64,000 nt of DNA from Velthaea sp965214335 (GCA_965214335.1 CBDCBO010000014.1:496001-560000), one strand, 5' to 3'; positions 14,905 through 24,925 are shown, counted from the stretch's first letter. The notes: generated by a model not told the origin, from the letters alone. Translations and numbers: made by a program.

Positions 14905-16485
14905 TCACGATACCAGCCGGTCAACGTGTCCATCGAGCCGCCACGCCGCGACGCCGATCAGACCGCCGGCTTCGAAGAGCGCGAGCAACACGGCCGCTGC
15001 CAGCGCCGCCGACGGCGCGTCGAGCACCGTCAGCATGACGGTATACAGCACGATCGGCGGCACGAGCAACACCACTGAGACGAGAAAGCGCAGCACGGTG
15101 CCCGGACCACGACGATCGGCGGCACTCGGAAACAGCGCGAACATCGCGAAGCCGACGCCTGCGAGCAATGCCACGAGCGCCGGCAACCCGACGGCCAACA
15201 TCAGAATTTCATCGAGCCGGCCACCGCCCACGGCAAAACCCGCCGCAATGAGTTCGAGCGTAACGATCGTGCGCCAGATCAATGCCAACGCGAGCGCGCA
15301 CAACCGTTCGAATAACGCTGCCCGCGCAAGCCAAAACAGCGGCCGCCGGACTTCGCTCGCGATCGTCCCCACTTCGCCGATTCCAAGGATCAGCAGCGAG
15401 TTGATCATGATGCTGATCAACGTTGCAAACAGCGACGGTTCATCGGCGGCGAAGCGAGCGCAGCCAAATCCCACCGCGCACAACAGAACAGCCACGCCCG
15501 CGAGATACGCCGGCCGGACACGCCGGCCAACCTCAACGATCGATTTCCATACGAACACCAGCACGCCGCGCGGTGCGGGTACCACGAACGGCGTCGGCGA
15601 CGCGGCGCGCGCCGCTGCCGCACCAACGCTTGTCGCGCTGAGCCGTGCGCCACGCCGATCGCGCCAGCGTTCCGCCCGTTCGATCCGGGCGATCGAAAGC
15701 GCGTAGAGCTCGGGATACGCGTCGCGCCCGGCCGCCGCCAATACGCCGATGGCAACGGCGGCGAGGGCCAGCACCGCGCACAGCCATAGCGGATTCCATA
15801 CAAGTAAGATGTAGCCCGGATGCCATGCCGGCAGCGTCTTTACCACAGTGGCAGCACGAATAAGCGGTAGCATCGGCTCCGGCATCGCGATAACGGCATC
15901 CCGCAGGGCCGGCGCAACCGCCACGAGCCCCAGCAGGACGCCGACAACGACACACGCCGCAGCCGTCATGCCCGAAGCCAGGCGGCGCGGAACCACGATC
16001 GCGGCCGCCGCGGCGACGACGGCGCACACGAGCAGCACATCGGCGAACGCAGTGAGCGGTCCGATATGCCGAAGCCCGAAATACACGACGAAATACACGA
16101 CCGAAATGATAAAGCGAATAGCTTGTGCCAGCGCTGCGCGGGCCGCCAGATAGGCAATTGCCGGCGGCGCCGCGACCGGTGAGCCGATGACGAAGCGGCC
16201 CTCGACCCGACTGCGAAAAATGCCGACGGCGCCCTGGCCGGTAGCTACCGACAGCGCCAGCATGACGCCCAGTGCCGCGACGAAATAATCGGCCCGCACG
16301 ACATCATCGTTACCCGCGGGCGGCCCGCGGTGGCTACCCGCGAGGACACGGCCAAAGGTAATCAGACCCAATAACACGGCGTAGCCGATCCAAAGCGCAA
16401 TGCGGCCCGGCGATCGACGGACGCTGCGCACATCGTTGACGAATGCGCGCCAATCGGCATACGCCAGCGCCCCGAGTTGGTTCAC
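14905..16485 (-). CDS. ABC exporter permease, large membrane subunit
   Basis: 526-residue protein with about a dozen hydrophobic segments and no soluble domain, partner of the ATPase encoded just upstream on the same strand. It starts with GTG at 16485 (MNQLGALAYADWRAF). The pattern of helix pairs separated by Arg-rich cytoplasmic loops fits putative ABC exporters of the ABC_tran_2 class; the substrate is unknown. The end is five bases from the convergent end of imuB. No associated regulator gene is visible, in contrast to the exporter at the left edge. Confidence 0.78.
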   Translation of the reverse strand: MNQLGALAYADWRAFVNDVRSVRRSPGRIALWIGYAVLLGLITFGRVLAGSHRGPPAGNDDVVRADYFVAALGVMLALSVATGQGAVGIFRSRVEGRFVIGSPVAAPPAIAYLAARAALAQAIRFIISVVYFVVYFGLRHIGPLTAFADVLLVCAVVAAAAAIVVPRRLASGMTAAACVVVGVLLGLVAVAPALRDAVIAMPEPMLPLIRAATVVKTLPAWHPGYILLVWNPLWLCAVLALAAVAIGVLAAAGRDAYPELYALSIARIERAERWRDRRGARLSATSVGAAAARAASPTPFVVPAPRGVLVFVWKSIVEVGRRVRPAYLAGVAVLLCAVGFGCARFAADEPSLFATLISIMINSLLILGIGEVGTIASEVRRPLFWLARAALFERLCALALALIWRTIVTLELIAAGFAVGGGRLDEILMLAVGLPALVALLAGVGFAMFALFPSAADRRGPGTVLRFLVSVVLLVPPIVLYTVMLTVLDAPSAALAAAVLLALFEAGGLIGVAAWRLDGHVDRLVS

Positions 16486-16578
16486 GCAGCAGTTACTTGG
16501 GCGGCTTGCACGCGGCCCCCACGCGGAGTCGTCGAGCGCGGCCGAAACGCGACCATCAAAGACAACGAAGCTCGATCC

Positions 16579-17292
16579 TTACGTCCGGGTAATTTCCAAA
16601 AACACGTCTTCTAACGTGCCGCTACCGAGCAGCTGCATCTCCTCGATCGTTCCGCTGGCGACCGACCGGCCATGATTGAGGATCACCACGCGATCGCACA
16701 ACGTCTGCGCGGTCTCGAGTTGATGCGTGCTCAACATAATCGCCGTTCCGGCCGTGCGCAGATCGCGCAATAAATCGCGCAAGCCGCGCTGACCCAAAGG
16801 ATCGAGCCCGATCATCGGTTCATCCAGCAGCAACACCGGCGTTTGCGCCAGAATCGTCGCGGCGATGAGCGTTTTCTGGCGCATGCCTTTAGAGAGTTCG
16901 CGGCCTAAAGTGTTGCGCACGTCGAGTAGCGAAAAACGCGCGAGCAAGGCCTCACCACGGGCTTCCCAGCCCGCAGCGAGCCGGCATAGCCGCGCGACGA
17001 ATACCAGATGCTCCCAAACGGTGAGCAGCGGATACACGTCGGGCGTCTCCGGAATAAGTGAAACCAGACGGCCGCGGTCGCGCCCGAGTGGTGCGTTGCC
17101 GTAGCGCATGCTGCCGGAGTCCGGGCGCAGCAGCCCGCTTAAAATTCCGAACGCCGTCGACTTACCAGCGCCGTTGGGGCCGATCAAGCCAACGATCTCG
17201 CCCGCGTCAAGCGTAAAAGACAAATCGTCGAGCGCCGCTTTCTGGTTGAATCGCTTGGCCAGGTGCTCTACGACAAGAGCCGCTTCACGCAT
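16579..17292 (-). CDS. ABC transporter ATP-binding protein (exporter type)
   Basis: 237 residues from ATG 17292 (MREAALVVEHLAKRF). Walker A GPNGAGKST lies near residues 39-47, signature LSKGMRQK near 134, Walker B VLLLDEP near 154, and the switch histidine in LSTHQ. The length is normal for an exporter ATPase. It lies upstream of the 526-residue membrane subunit with a 93-base gap, so a common transcript is likely. Function is otherwise undetermined. Confidence 0.9.
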   Translation of the reverse strand: MREAALVVEHLAKRFNQKAALDDLSFTLDAGEIVGLIGPNGAGKSTAFGILSGLLRPDSGSMRYGNAPLGRDRGRLVSLIPETPDVYPLLTVWEHLVFVARLCRLAAGWEARGEALLARFSLLDVRNTLGRELSKGMRQKTLIAATILAQTPVLLLDEPMIGLDPLGQRGLRDLLRDLRTAGTAIMLSTHQLETAQTLCDRVVILNHGRSVASGTIEEMQLLGSGTLEDVFLEITRT

Positions 17293-17402
17293 GGCTGGTG
17301 CTTCGGAGCGGCAATGCGCCGAACTTCTTACCAGCATGGTTCGCGAATCGGTCGGGCAAAGCCGGCGGCGAGACGGCGTAGGTTCCGCAGGTCCTTGCGC
17401 GG

Positions 17403-18212
17403 GTGAAAGCGGGTTCGAAACCGGAAGATCGCGCCGTGCTCGTCGCCCAAATTACCGACACCCACATTTCCGCCGATGAAGACGGCATCGCTGCGCGTTC
17501 TTTAACCCGTTGCATCGCCGCGATCAACGCGCTACGCCCGCGGCCCGACGTCGTCGTGCTCACCGGCGACACGGCCAATACGGGCACCACCGGCGAATAT
17601 GCCGTCTTGCGCCGGATCCTCGCCGGTTGTGAAATCGCGCTGTACGTTGTTCCCGGCAACCACGATCGGCCCGCAGCCCTCCGCGCCGAGTTGCCCGGTT
17701 CGTATTTTCCGGGCGTCGTCAGCGGCCGGCTACAGTATAGCGTCGAGAGCACGCCTGTCCGCCTCGTCGGCATCGATACCACCGAACCGCGCCGCCTGGG
17801 CGGCTATCTCGACGGCGCGAGCATCGCCTGGCTGGAGCGCACATTAGCCCACGCGCCGCTGCAGCCGACGCTCGTCTTCATGCATCATCCGCCGTTTCGC
17901 ACCGGCGTCAACGCCGCCGACATCTTTGGCTTTTACGGCCTGACGCGCTTTCGGGACATCATTACAACGTATCCCGCCGTGCGCCGCATCGTTGCCGGAC
18001 ACATCCATTGCGAACGCCGTTCGGCGATCGCGACGACCGCGGTCACGACCTGCCCGAGCACCACGCCGCAGCGCGTTCCGGAACTCTTCGAGCGCCGGCT
18101 CATCGGCTGGCGGGCCGAGCCTGCGGGCTTTGCCGTCCACGCCTGGGTCAACGGAACATTCGCAACGACCATCTACGTCGCGACGGACGACGGGCGATTC
18201 ACGCCGCGTTGA
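17403..18212 (+). CDS. CpdA-like metallophosphoesterase (class III cyclic nucleotide phosphodiesterase)
   Basis: 269-residue calcineurin-type phosphoesterase. Metal-binding motifs occur in the expected order: ITDTH near residue 18, TGDTANT near 57, PGNHDRP near 84, HHPPF near 161 and GHIHCERR near 199. The spacing matches CpdA, which hydrolyses 3',5'-cAMP, but the group also acts on other phosphodiesters. GTG at 17403 starts translation and the metal motif follows within 20 residues. Divergent from the ABC exporter and convergent with the methyltransferase gene. Confidence 0.9.
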   Translation: MKAGSKPEDRAVLVAQITDTHISADEDGIAARSLTRCIAAINALRPRPDVVVLTGDTANTGTTGEYAVLRRILAGCEIALYVVPGNHDRPAALRAELPGSYFPGVVSGRLQYSVESTPVRLVGIDTTEPRRLGGYLDGASIAWLERTLAHAPLQPTLVFMHHPPFRTGVNAADIFGFYGLTRFRDIITTYPAVRRIVAGHIHCERRSAIATTAVTTCPSTTPQRVPELFERRLIGWRAEPAGFAVHAWVNGTFATTIYVATDDGRFTPR

Positions 18213-18230
18213 CGCCGCCGCACGCCGCCG

Positions 18231-19001
18231 CTACGGCCGATAGGCCGCGAAGCGTAAGCGCACGTAGTCGGCAGTCCAGCGGCCGCCGGCGTCGCGCAAG
18301 ATCGGCGCCAGCAGCGTTTCCACCGCGTCGAGTATATCGTTGCGCTCGACCGGCTCGACTCCGGCGACGAACGGCTGAGCAAACGTATCGAGCCAGCCGC
18401 GGATGCCGGTCGGCAATGGCGTCGGGCGCGCAACGAGCGACATGACTTCGATGTGAAAGCCGTGCTCGCGAAGTCGCAACGCATATTCGTCGGCCGTCGG
18501 AAAGAACCAGGGCGAGCGTACCACATAGCCGCGCGCTTGAAGCACGGCGGCCAGCGCGGTGCGGATCGCGGCAACGTTCGCATGGCCACCGAACTCAGCG
18601 ACGAAGCGGCCCCCGGGCCGAAGCGCGCGCTTCACGCCGTCGATGACGCGGTCGGGGTCGAGCATCCAATGCAACGCGGCATTCGAAAACACGGCATCGA
18701 ATTCTTCGCGGAAGTTGATGCCGTGGGCATCGATGAGGCGCGCATCGACTCCGGCGGCTTGGGCCGCAGCGCTGAGCTCGGGCGAACTGTCGACACCGAC
18801 AACGGTCGCTCCGGTGTGCATCAGCTTGATGCTGAGCGCGCCGTCGCCACAACCTACATCGAGAATTCGCTCGCCGCGCTGCGGCGCGAGCAGGTCCACG
18901 AGCGGTGCGGCAAGATCCGCTACGAAGCGGCCGTTCTCGGCATAGCCTGTAGCACTCCACACCTGCGTCGAGCCACACCACGTCTCATTATTGGAGTCCA
19001 C
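18231..19001 (-). CDS. SAM-dependent class I methyltransferase
   Basis: 256 residues. The SAM-binding motif ILDVGCGDGALSIKL lies near residue 46, with the acidic residue after strand 2 in VVGVDSS and motif IV in FDAVFSNAALHWM. The layout is closest to trans-aconitate or malonyl-ACP O-methyltransferase-like proteins. The start is GTG at 19001. It stands alone, convergent with the phosphoesterase gene. The substrate is unknown. Confidence 0.88.
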   Translation of the reverse strand: MDSNNETWCGSTQVWSATGYAENGRFVADLAAPLVDLLAPQRGERILDVGCGDGALSIKLMHTGATVVGVDSSPELSAAAQAAGVDARLIDAHGINFREEFDAVFSNAALHWMLDPDRVIDGVKRALRPGGRFVAEFGGHANVAAIRTALAAVLQARGYVVRSPWFFPTADEYALRLREHGFHIEVMSLVARPTPLPTGIRGWLDTFAQPFVAGVEPVERNDILDAVETLLAPILRDAGGRWTADYVRLRFAAYRP

Positions 19002-19433
19002 GCAAAAGCGCTACGGTGTAAGCTGTAGCTTCCCTGTGCGATCCCCGCTTTGAGAGCGACGCTTCTGCGAAAGTACCGCTTCTGACGACTACGCTAATTG
19101 CGCATCCCAAACGGTCGTCGATTAGAATGAACGTTCGTGGCAGTGCAGCTCGCGGCAACGTCATTGCGGCATCCGCAGGCCGGCCGACGCCAAGGCTGAG
19201 CGTCGTCGCATTCGGCAGCGCATGGTCGATCTTGAGCCAAGGCGCAAATGGACGCTTTCACGCTACACTGACCTGAAGTGGGTGTCTTCCCGTGCGGCAA
19301 TCGCCGAGTTGACCCGTAGGTTGGTTGCAGCGATGCATGCGATACGGCCGGCACTTATAGACTGTGCTTGACCGGCCGATGCACTAAACGATGATCGTGC
19401 CGTTCTGCGCCTTTGTTCACCTGGAGTAAAGCC
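19002..19433 (+). other. 432-base intergenic region
   Basis: Lies between the divergent methyltransferase and GGDEF-EAL genes and should hold promoters for both. No convincing coding frame was found; the 86-residue minus-strand frame at 19094-19354 has no ribosome site and no recognisable domain. No strong hairpin, repeat or RNA gene was seen. Confidence 0.5.
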
Positions 19434-21578
19434 GTGCCACGTTGGCGCTTGACCGTGTCTTCGCGCTTCATGCTCGTCTTAATCTTAGCGTTTCTGTGTC
19501 AAGCCGGGATCTCTGTTGCCTCGCTGTCCATCCTGCATCAATCATTGCTGCGCGATCGCACGGCCGAAGTAAAAAACTTGCTCGATACCGCATATTCCAG
19601 CGTCGCGTTCTATCAGAACGAGGCGGAGCAGGGCCGTACAACGGATGCGGCGGCGCGCCGGGCGGCCCGCACCGCGGTCCGAGCCATGCGCTATGGCGAC
19701 AACAACTACTATTTCATCTGGACCCTGGACGGCACGAGCGTCGCGCATGGTTCGCATCCGGAATGGGAAGGTCAGCGGTTCATCAACTCACCGCAGGCAC
19801 GTGCGCATCCCGGTATCGCTTTCATGGTCACGCGGCTCGTTGCCGTAGCGAAGAGCCCGGCTCACGAGGGCATAACGACATACAGCATTCCGAAGCTCGG
19901 TGAAACGATACCGCAACAAAAAATAGCCTACTCGCGGCTTTTTGTTCCGTGGGGGTGGTCGGTCGGCACCGGCGTTTACGTCGATGATATCAACGCGACG
20001 TTCCGGGCCCAGGTCGTCTATCTCGTCGCGCTCTTCGGCGCGCTCATTGGGGGCGCCGGCATCATCACGTTCCTGCTGAGCAAGAATGTGACGGCGGCGC
20101 TATCGCGGTTATCGGCCCGGGTTGCGAGCGTCGCTGCCGGCGAGTTCGACGGCGAGGTACCCGAGGTGCACCGCGCCGACGAGGTCGGCGTCATGGCACG
20201 CGCTCTGCTCGTCTTACGCGACAACAGCCGAGATGCCGCGGCGGCGCACACATCGGACGTGCTTACCGGACTACCAAATCGCAGGCTGCTTGTCGACCGC
20301 ATCCGTCAAGCACTTTCCGCCAGTGCGCGTAACGGCGAGTACGGCGGCCTGATGTTCATTGACCTCGACAGATTTAAGGCGCTCAACGATACGCTCGGTC
20401 ACGATGCCGGAGATATGTTGCTGCGGGACGTGGCTGCGCGGCTCGTCGCCAGCGTCCGTCGCGGTGATACCGTCGCCCGCCTTGGCGGCGATGAGTTCGT
20501 CATTGTCTTTCTTGGTCTCGGAAAAGAACGTGATGCCGCGGCGGCCGCCTTGGAAACGCTGGGAACGAACATTTTGGCAGTGTTGCAGAATACGTTTCAT
20601 TTCGGCGGCGCAACGCACGCAAGTTCAGCAAGTCTCGGCGTGACGCTGTTCCATGATGACGAAACGCCGGTCGACGTTCTGCTCAAACAGTCCGACCTCG
20701 CCATGTACAAAGCCAAAGATTCCGGGCGTAACTGCTGCCGTTTCTTCGATCCGCACATGGAGATCCTCGTGCGCGAGCGAGCAGAGTTAGAGGAAGAGTT
20801 GCTGACGGCTATCTCCGAAAAACAGTTCGCCCTGTACTATCAAATTCAAATCGGGAGCGGTGGCACCATCAAGGGCGCAGAGGCGCTGATCCGGTGGCAC
20901 CATCCCACCCGAGGCATGGTCTCACCGCTCACATTCATACCGTTCGCAGAGGAAACCGGGCTGATCGTTCCGATCGGCGAATGGGTGCTCGACGTTGCCT
21001 GTGCCCAATTGCATGCATGGGCGGCAGACCCCGCAATGGCCGATTTGAAGATTGCGGTAAACGTGAGCTGCCGTCAATTCGCGCAAGATACGTTCGTCGA
21101 CAACGTGTTAGCCGCATTGAAACAGCGTGGCGCCGATCCGAATCGGCTCGAACTCGAACTGACTGAAAGTCTGTTCGTCGACGATGTCGACGACGTGATT
21201 CGCAAGATGATGGCCCTGCAGGCTTTCGGCGTGAGCTTTTCGCTCGACGACTTCGGAACCGGGTACTCTTCGCTTTCCTATCTCAAACGTATGCCGCTGG
21301 ACCATTTAAAGATCGATCAAACGTTCGTGCGCGATCTGCTGACCGATTCACATGAAGCCGCGATAGCGCAGACCATCGTCGCCTTGGCGACATCACTGAA
21401 TTTACGCGTCGTCGCAGAAGGTGTTGAGACGCGCGAACAACGAGACCGGCTCGCCGGTTTCGGCTGTCACTATTACCAGGGTTACTTTTACAGTAAACCC
21501 GTTCCGGTGGCAGAATTTGAAGCTCTCGTGCGAAGCACGCGCTCAAACACCGGGGAACCAAGCAGCATCGCCGGCTAG
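19434..21578 (+). CDS. Cache-HAMP-GGDEF-EAL signalling protein (cyclic di-GMP turnover)
   Basis: 714 residues from GTG 19434, chosen because GGAG sits 8 nt upstream; TTG 19413 is a longer alternative. An N-terminal transmembrane helix, a single Cache sensor (RYGDNNYYFIWTLDGTSVAH, about residues 86-105), a second helix near 195-217 and a HAMP-like segment precede GGDEF. The cyclase motif GGDEF (about 351-355) and its I-site RRGD are intact. The EAL domain keeps AEALIRW, DDFGTGYSSL and VAEGVET. Both synthesis and breakdown of cyclic di-GMP are therefore possible. Cache domains of this type often bind small carboxylates; the ligand here is unknown. Confidence 0.92.
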   Translation: MPRWRLTVSSRFMLVLILAFLCQAGISVASLSILHQSLLRDRTAEVKNLLDTAYSSVAFYQNEAEQGRTTDAAARRAARTAVRAMRYGDNNYYFIWTLDGTSVAHGSHPEWEGQRFINSPQARAHPGIAFMVTRLVAVAKSPAHEGITTYSIPKLGETIPQQKIAYSRLFVPWGWSVGTGVYVDDINATFRAQVVYLVALFGALIGGAGIITFLLSKNVTAALSRLSARVASVAAGEFDGEVPEVHRADEVGVMARALLVLRDNSRDAAAAHTSDVLTGLPNRRLLVDRIRQALSASARNGEYGGLMFIDLDRFKALNDTLGHDAGDMLLRDVAARLVASVRRGDTVARLGGDEFVIVFLGLGKERDAAAAALETLGTNILAVLQNTFHFGGATHASSASLGVTLFHDDETPVDVLLKQSDLAMYKAKDSGRNCCRFFDPHMEILVRERAELEEELLTAISEKQFALYYQIQIGSGGTIKGAEALIRWHHPTRGMVSPLTFIPFAEETGLIVPIGEWVLDVACAQLHAWAADPAMADLKIAVNVSCRQFAQDTFVDNVLAALKQRGADPNRLELELTESLFVDDVDDVIRKMMALQAFGVSFSLDDFGTGYSSLSYLKRMPLDHLKIDQTFVRDLLTDSHEAAIAQTIVALATSLNLRVVAEGVETREQRDRLAGFGCHYYQGYFYSKPVPVAEFEALVRSTRSNTGEPSSIAG

Positions 21579-21695
21579 AGTTTGCGGCTTGGCCGACTAC
21601 TGACGACGGATGGAGGGTGCGGCTCAGTGTACCGCGTCGAACGAAGTTCGATGCGAGCGCCCAGCAGGCCAATCGTCGCGTAGAACATGCCCGTT

Positions 21696-22337
21696 TTAGT
21701 CGTTCGCCGTAGCTGCGCCTTGCCGCACTTTATGGGCAAGCTCCCGGACAGCCCGAACGTCGCTGGCGGAAATCGCGTCTGCAATACCACCGCGGTCGGC
21801 GTCGGTTTTGTTCCGGCTTAACTTCCAGGCGCCCACCAGGTCGTCAATCGCCAACGCAAAGCCCACGATTCCACGTAGCTGCGCTTCAATATAGCTCGGC
21901 GGCGCGTCGCTCACCGTCCACGGTCGAGGCTGCGATGCCTCATAGTGATTCGTCAATCGTTCGACCAATGCCAGCAGCCGGTCACGATCGTCATAAAACT
22001 CGATCGAGCCGCGCGCCTCCACCGCGATGTAGTTCCAGGTTGGAACCACTTTACCGGTGATCGCCTTGCTCGCGTAATAGTTCGGCGATACGTAGAACGA
22101 CGCGCCTACGAACGAGGCGACAGCGTGTCCAACCCCGGCATCGTGCCACTGCGGATTGGCGCGCGACACGTGCCCGAGAATGCGGCCGCGCGTTCCGTCC
22201 GCAACAACCATCATCGGCAGATGCGTCAACAGTGGTCCGGCCGTACCGGCGGTGACCAGCGTCCCGAAGCCGATGCGTTCGATTGCTTGGTGCAAAACGG
22301 GTATGCGCTCTTCACGGGCGTGCGGTGGAACGTACAT
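21696..22337 (-). CDS. PaiB-like FMN-binding protein
   Basis: 213 residues with the PaiB family layout: MYVPPHAREERIPVLHQAI at the start, LTHLPMMV near 40, GHVSRANPQW near 55, and VPTWNYIAVEARGSIEF near 99. The fold is a flavin-reductase-like split barrel. PaiB in Bacillus was described as a negative regulator, but most members are probably flavoproteins of unknown activity. It is a monocistronic gene downstream of the GGDEF-EAL gene on the opposite strand. Confidence 0.88.
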   Translation of the reverse strand: MYVPPHAREERIPVLHQAIERIGFGTLVTAGTAGPLLTHLPMMVVADGTRGRILGHVSRANPQWHDAGVGHAVASFVGASFYVSPNYYASKAITGKVVPTWNYIAVEARGSIEFYDDRDRLLALVERLTNHYEASQPRPWTVSDAPPSYIEAQLRGIVGFALAIDDLVGAWKLSRNKTDADRGGIADAISASDVRAVRELAHKVRQGAATAND

Positions 22338-22460
22338 GAACCCATCGTAAGCGGCCCGTCGTTACATGTCCATGCGAGAACGAGAGACGCAAACGTCGGG
22401 GCAGCGCCGGCTCAAGGCGCCTGATACGGCTCGCCGGCGTGCCCGTTACTCGCCGGTTTG

Positions 22461-23435
22461 CTAGGCCAGATACGGTTCGTCGGGCAATACCGGCGCCAAG
22501 ATTTGCTCCATGCGCGCGAAAATTTGCGGATCGATATCCAGCTCGGCGGCGGCGGCATTATCGTCGACTTGGGACGCCTTGGTCGCGCCGACGATGACCG
22601 ACGAAATAACCGTGTCGCGCAGACACCATGCCAACGCCAACTGGGCCGGCGTACAGTTTGCCTCTTTGGCCAGCGGCAGCAGCCCCTGCACGGCATCGAG
22701 CACGGGCTGCGAGAAGTAGCGGTCCATCATCTCGGCCGATTGGCCGGCCGCGCGCGTACCGGCCGGCGGATTTGCCGCGTCAGTATATTTGCCGGTAAGA
22801 ATTCCCATGGCCAGCGGCGACCAGACGACGTTACCCAATCCGTATTCACGGCAAGCCGGTAAAACGCGATTTTCGATTCGGCGCCATAACGCGCTGTATT
22901 GCGGCTGATTGCTGACCGGCTCGGCCCAGCCGCGTACGCGACACAGCACCACCGCCGCAGCAATCTGATCGGCGGTCCATTCCGACACGCCCCAATAGAG
23001 AATTTTTCCCAGCCGCACCAGATCGTTCATCGCCGAACACGTTTCTTCAAGCGGCGTGCGCACATCGTAGCGATGACATTGATAGAGATCGACATAGGGT
23101 GTGCCCAAGCGCGTCAAACTGCGGTCGATCTGTTCCCGGATGTGTTTGCGCGACAAACCGCGATCGTTGGGGCCGTCACCCATCGGAAAATATACTTTGG
23201 TCGCCAGCACCAAATCGTCGCGATCGAAATGCGCGATGGCGCGCCCAACGACTTCCTCGGAACGCCCACGCGCGTAAACGTTGGCCGTATCGAAGAAGTT
23301 GATTCCGCGCTCGAAGGCACGCGCGATACAATCGCGCGCCGCGGCCTCTTCGACCGCGCCGCCGTACGTCAGCCACGAGCCCAAGCCGATGACGGAAACG
23401 TTGATGCCCCAGCGGCCGAGTGTTCTATAACGCAT
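22461..23435 (-). CDS. Aldo/keto reductase, YghZ/Kv-beta group
   Basis: 324-residue NADPH-dependent reductase with a complete catalytic tetrad: Asp in FFDTANVY, Tyr in VYARGRSE, Lys in VLATKVYFP and His in YQCHRYD. The GLGSWLTYGG start and the SSVIVGATKASQV C-terminal coenzyme site fit the AKR14/Kv-beta group, which reduces methylglyoxal and other carbonyls. It is last in a three-gene operon behind a HAD phosphatase (18 bases between) and a lipid kinase. Confidence 0.92.
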   Translation of the reverse strand: MRYRTLGRWGINVSVIGLGSWLTYGGAVEEAAARDCIARAFERGINFFDTANVYARGRSEEVVGRAIAHFDRDDLVLATKVYFPMGDGPNDRGLSRKHIREQIDRSLTRLGTPYVDLYQCHRYDVRTPLEETCSAMNDLVRLGKILYWGVSEWTADQIAAAVVLCRVRGWAEPVSNQPQYSALWRRIENRVLPACREYGLGNVVWSPLAMGILTGKYTDAANPPAGTRAAGQSAEMMDRYFSQPVLDAVQGLLPLAKEANCTPAQLALAWCLRDTVISSVIVGATKASQVDDNAAAAELDIDPQIFARMEQILAPVLPDEPYLA

Positions 23436-23453
23436 GGCGTTCGCCGTTCGGCT

Positions 23454-23954
23454 TCAGTTCCGTGGTAACCCGTGCAGCAGCACGCGTTCGAGCCAGCGCA
23501 ACGGCCGCGTATTGAGCGGATCGCGACGCACCAGCGGTTCGACCAGTATCGCCGCCAGGCCAAACATTTTGGCGCCTAAAACATCGGTGAAAAACTGGTC
23601 GCCGACGACGATGACCGACTCACGCGGCAGCGCGAGTAACGTCAGCGCGCGACGGAAACCCGAGGGCAGCGGTTTACGCGCGTTCGACACGCAGGGGATA
23701 CCCAGATTGCGCGCGATGCCGATGGCCCAAGGCGTCGCGTTGTTGGTGACCATGATGACCTGCAGGCCGCGGACCTTCGCATCGGCAAGCCACAGCGCGT
23801 CGCGCTCGCCCGGAGCATCGGCCCGGTACGCAACGAGTGTATTATCGAGATCGATGATGATCCCGGCAAACCCGTTGGCCTTGAGCTGGTCGAGATCGAT
23901 CGCCGCGACGCTCGGCGCGTACGACGTTGGCCACCACCAGCGCCGGCGGCTCAT
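23454..23954 (-). CDS. YqeG family HAD-IIIA phosphatase
   Basis: 166 residues from ATG 23954, which overlaps the stop of the lipid kinase gene by four bases. Motif I DLDNTLVAYR lies near residue 35, motif II VTNNAT near 71, motif III Lys in ARKPLPSGF, and motif IV VVGDQFFTDV near 119. This is the layout of YqeG/Gep4-like phosphatases; the mitochondrial Gep4 dephosphorylates phosphatidylglycerophosphate. The coupling to a diacylglycerol kinase-type gene makes a lipid-phosphate substrate plausible, by inference only. Confidence 0.9.
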   Translation of the reverse strand: MSRRRWWWPTSYAPSVAAIDLDQLKANGFAGIIIDLDNTLVAYRADAPGERDALWLADAKVRGLQVIMVTNNATPWAIGIARNLGIPCVSNARKPLPSGFRRALTLLALPRESVIVVGDQFFTDVLGAKMFGLAAILVEPLVRRDPLNTRPLRWLERVLLHGLPRN

Positions 23955-24826
23955 GGTTTGAGCACGTAGACCGAGATCGCGTGCGGAACGACGCTGAACT
24001 CGGCCGGCGTCTTCGTGGCCGGTTCGCCGTCGGCGAACACATGATGGCGGCGGCGTCCGCGAATGACGAAACGCCGGCCGCGAATGGTTTGTACGCTGGT
24101 CGAATTCGAGAATCGCTTTACCGCTACGGCGCCGATGATCTCGAGCGTATCCCACCAGCGTCCGGGATTGATACTATAGAGATCGAGCGTTCCGTCGTCG
24201 ATGCGCGCATCTGGATTTTCGACGATACCGCCGAAACGCGAACTGTTGGCGACCGTGAGCTGCTTGGTTCGGTAATACACGTGTTCGCCGCTTTCGAGTT
24301 CGACATCAAGGTGGTAAATGCGCAGCGCGCGCCACGCTCGGATGGTGGCAATCGGAATGGCGAGCATGCCCCAACGGCTTTTTACTTGTCCCGTTTGCCG
24401 GCGGGCAACGTGGGTCGACAGCCCGATGCTCGCTTCGTTGAAAAACCAGAAACCGTTGACCCGGCCGGCATCGATCGCGTGTAGTTCACCGTGCTCGAGG
24501 AGGCCGCACGCCGTAGCGATATCGAGCGGGATGCCTAATGTCCGGGCTAATTCGTTGATGGTTCCCAGCGGTAGTATGAGCAGCGGAACGCCGATGCTTC
24601 GCAGTGGACCGATGGCGGAGATGAGCGTTCCATCGCCGCCGCCGATCGCCACGACATCGACCTGGCCGCGCTGCGCGACGATCGCATGCTCGAGATCGCC
24701 GGCGTTGCGCATGTGCGCGATGGTGACGACATGCCCCCGCTCGCGTAAAAACGCCGCGGCCTGCTCGCGGGCGTTACGCCCCCGGCGCGCCCGCGGATTG
24801 ATCGCCAATAACACCCGGAGCCCCAC
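23951..24826 (-). CDS. Diacylglycerol kinase family lipid kinase
   Basis: 291 residues, GTG start at 24826 (MGLRVLLAINPRARRG). The nucleotide-binding GGGDGTLISAIG lies near residue 61 and LPLGTINELARTLGIP near 84, both characteristic of the YegS/DgkB fold. Such enzymes phosphorylate diacylglycerol or related lipids at the inner membrane face. It heads an operon with the HAD phosphatase and the aldo/keto reductase. A second member of the family is encoded at 58086-59012 with different neighbours. Confidence 0.9.
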   Translation of the reverse strand: MGLRVLLAINPRARRGRNAREQAAAFLRERGHVVTIAHMRNAGDLEHAIVAQRGQVDVVAIGGGDGTLISAIGPLRSIGVPLLILPLGTINELARTLGIPLDIATACGLLEHGELHAIDAGRVNGFWFFNEASIGLSTHVARRQTGQVKSRWGMLAIPIATIRAWRALRIYHLDVELESGEHVYYRTKQLTVANSSRFGGIVENPDARIDDGTLDLYSINPGRWWDTLEIIGAVAVKRFSNSTSVQTIRGRRFVIRGRRRHHVFADGEPATKTPAEFSVVPHAISVYVLKP

Positions 24827-24925
24827 GGCTCGACCGTTCGCCCGCGAGCCGCGCGATCATGCGGGCCGTCCGGTCGAGCCGCGATCGATCGCTCCAGCCG
24901 ACGCGAACGGTGGCCGCCGAGGTCA

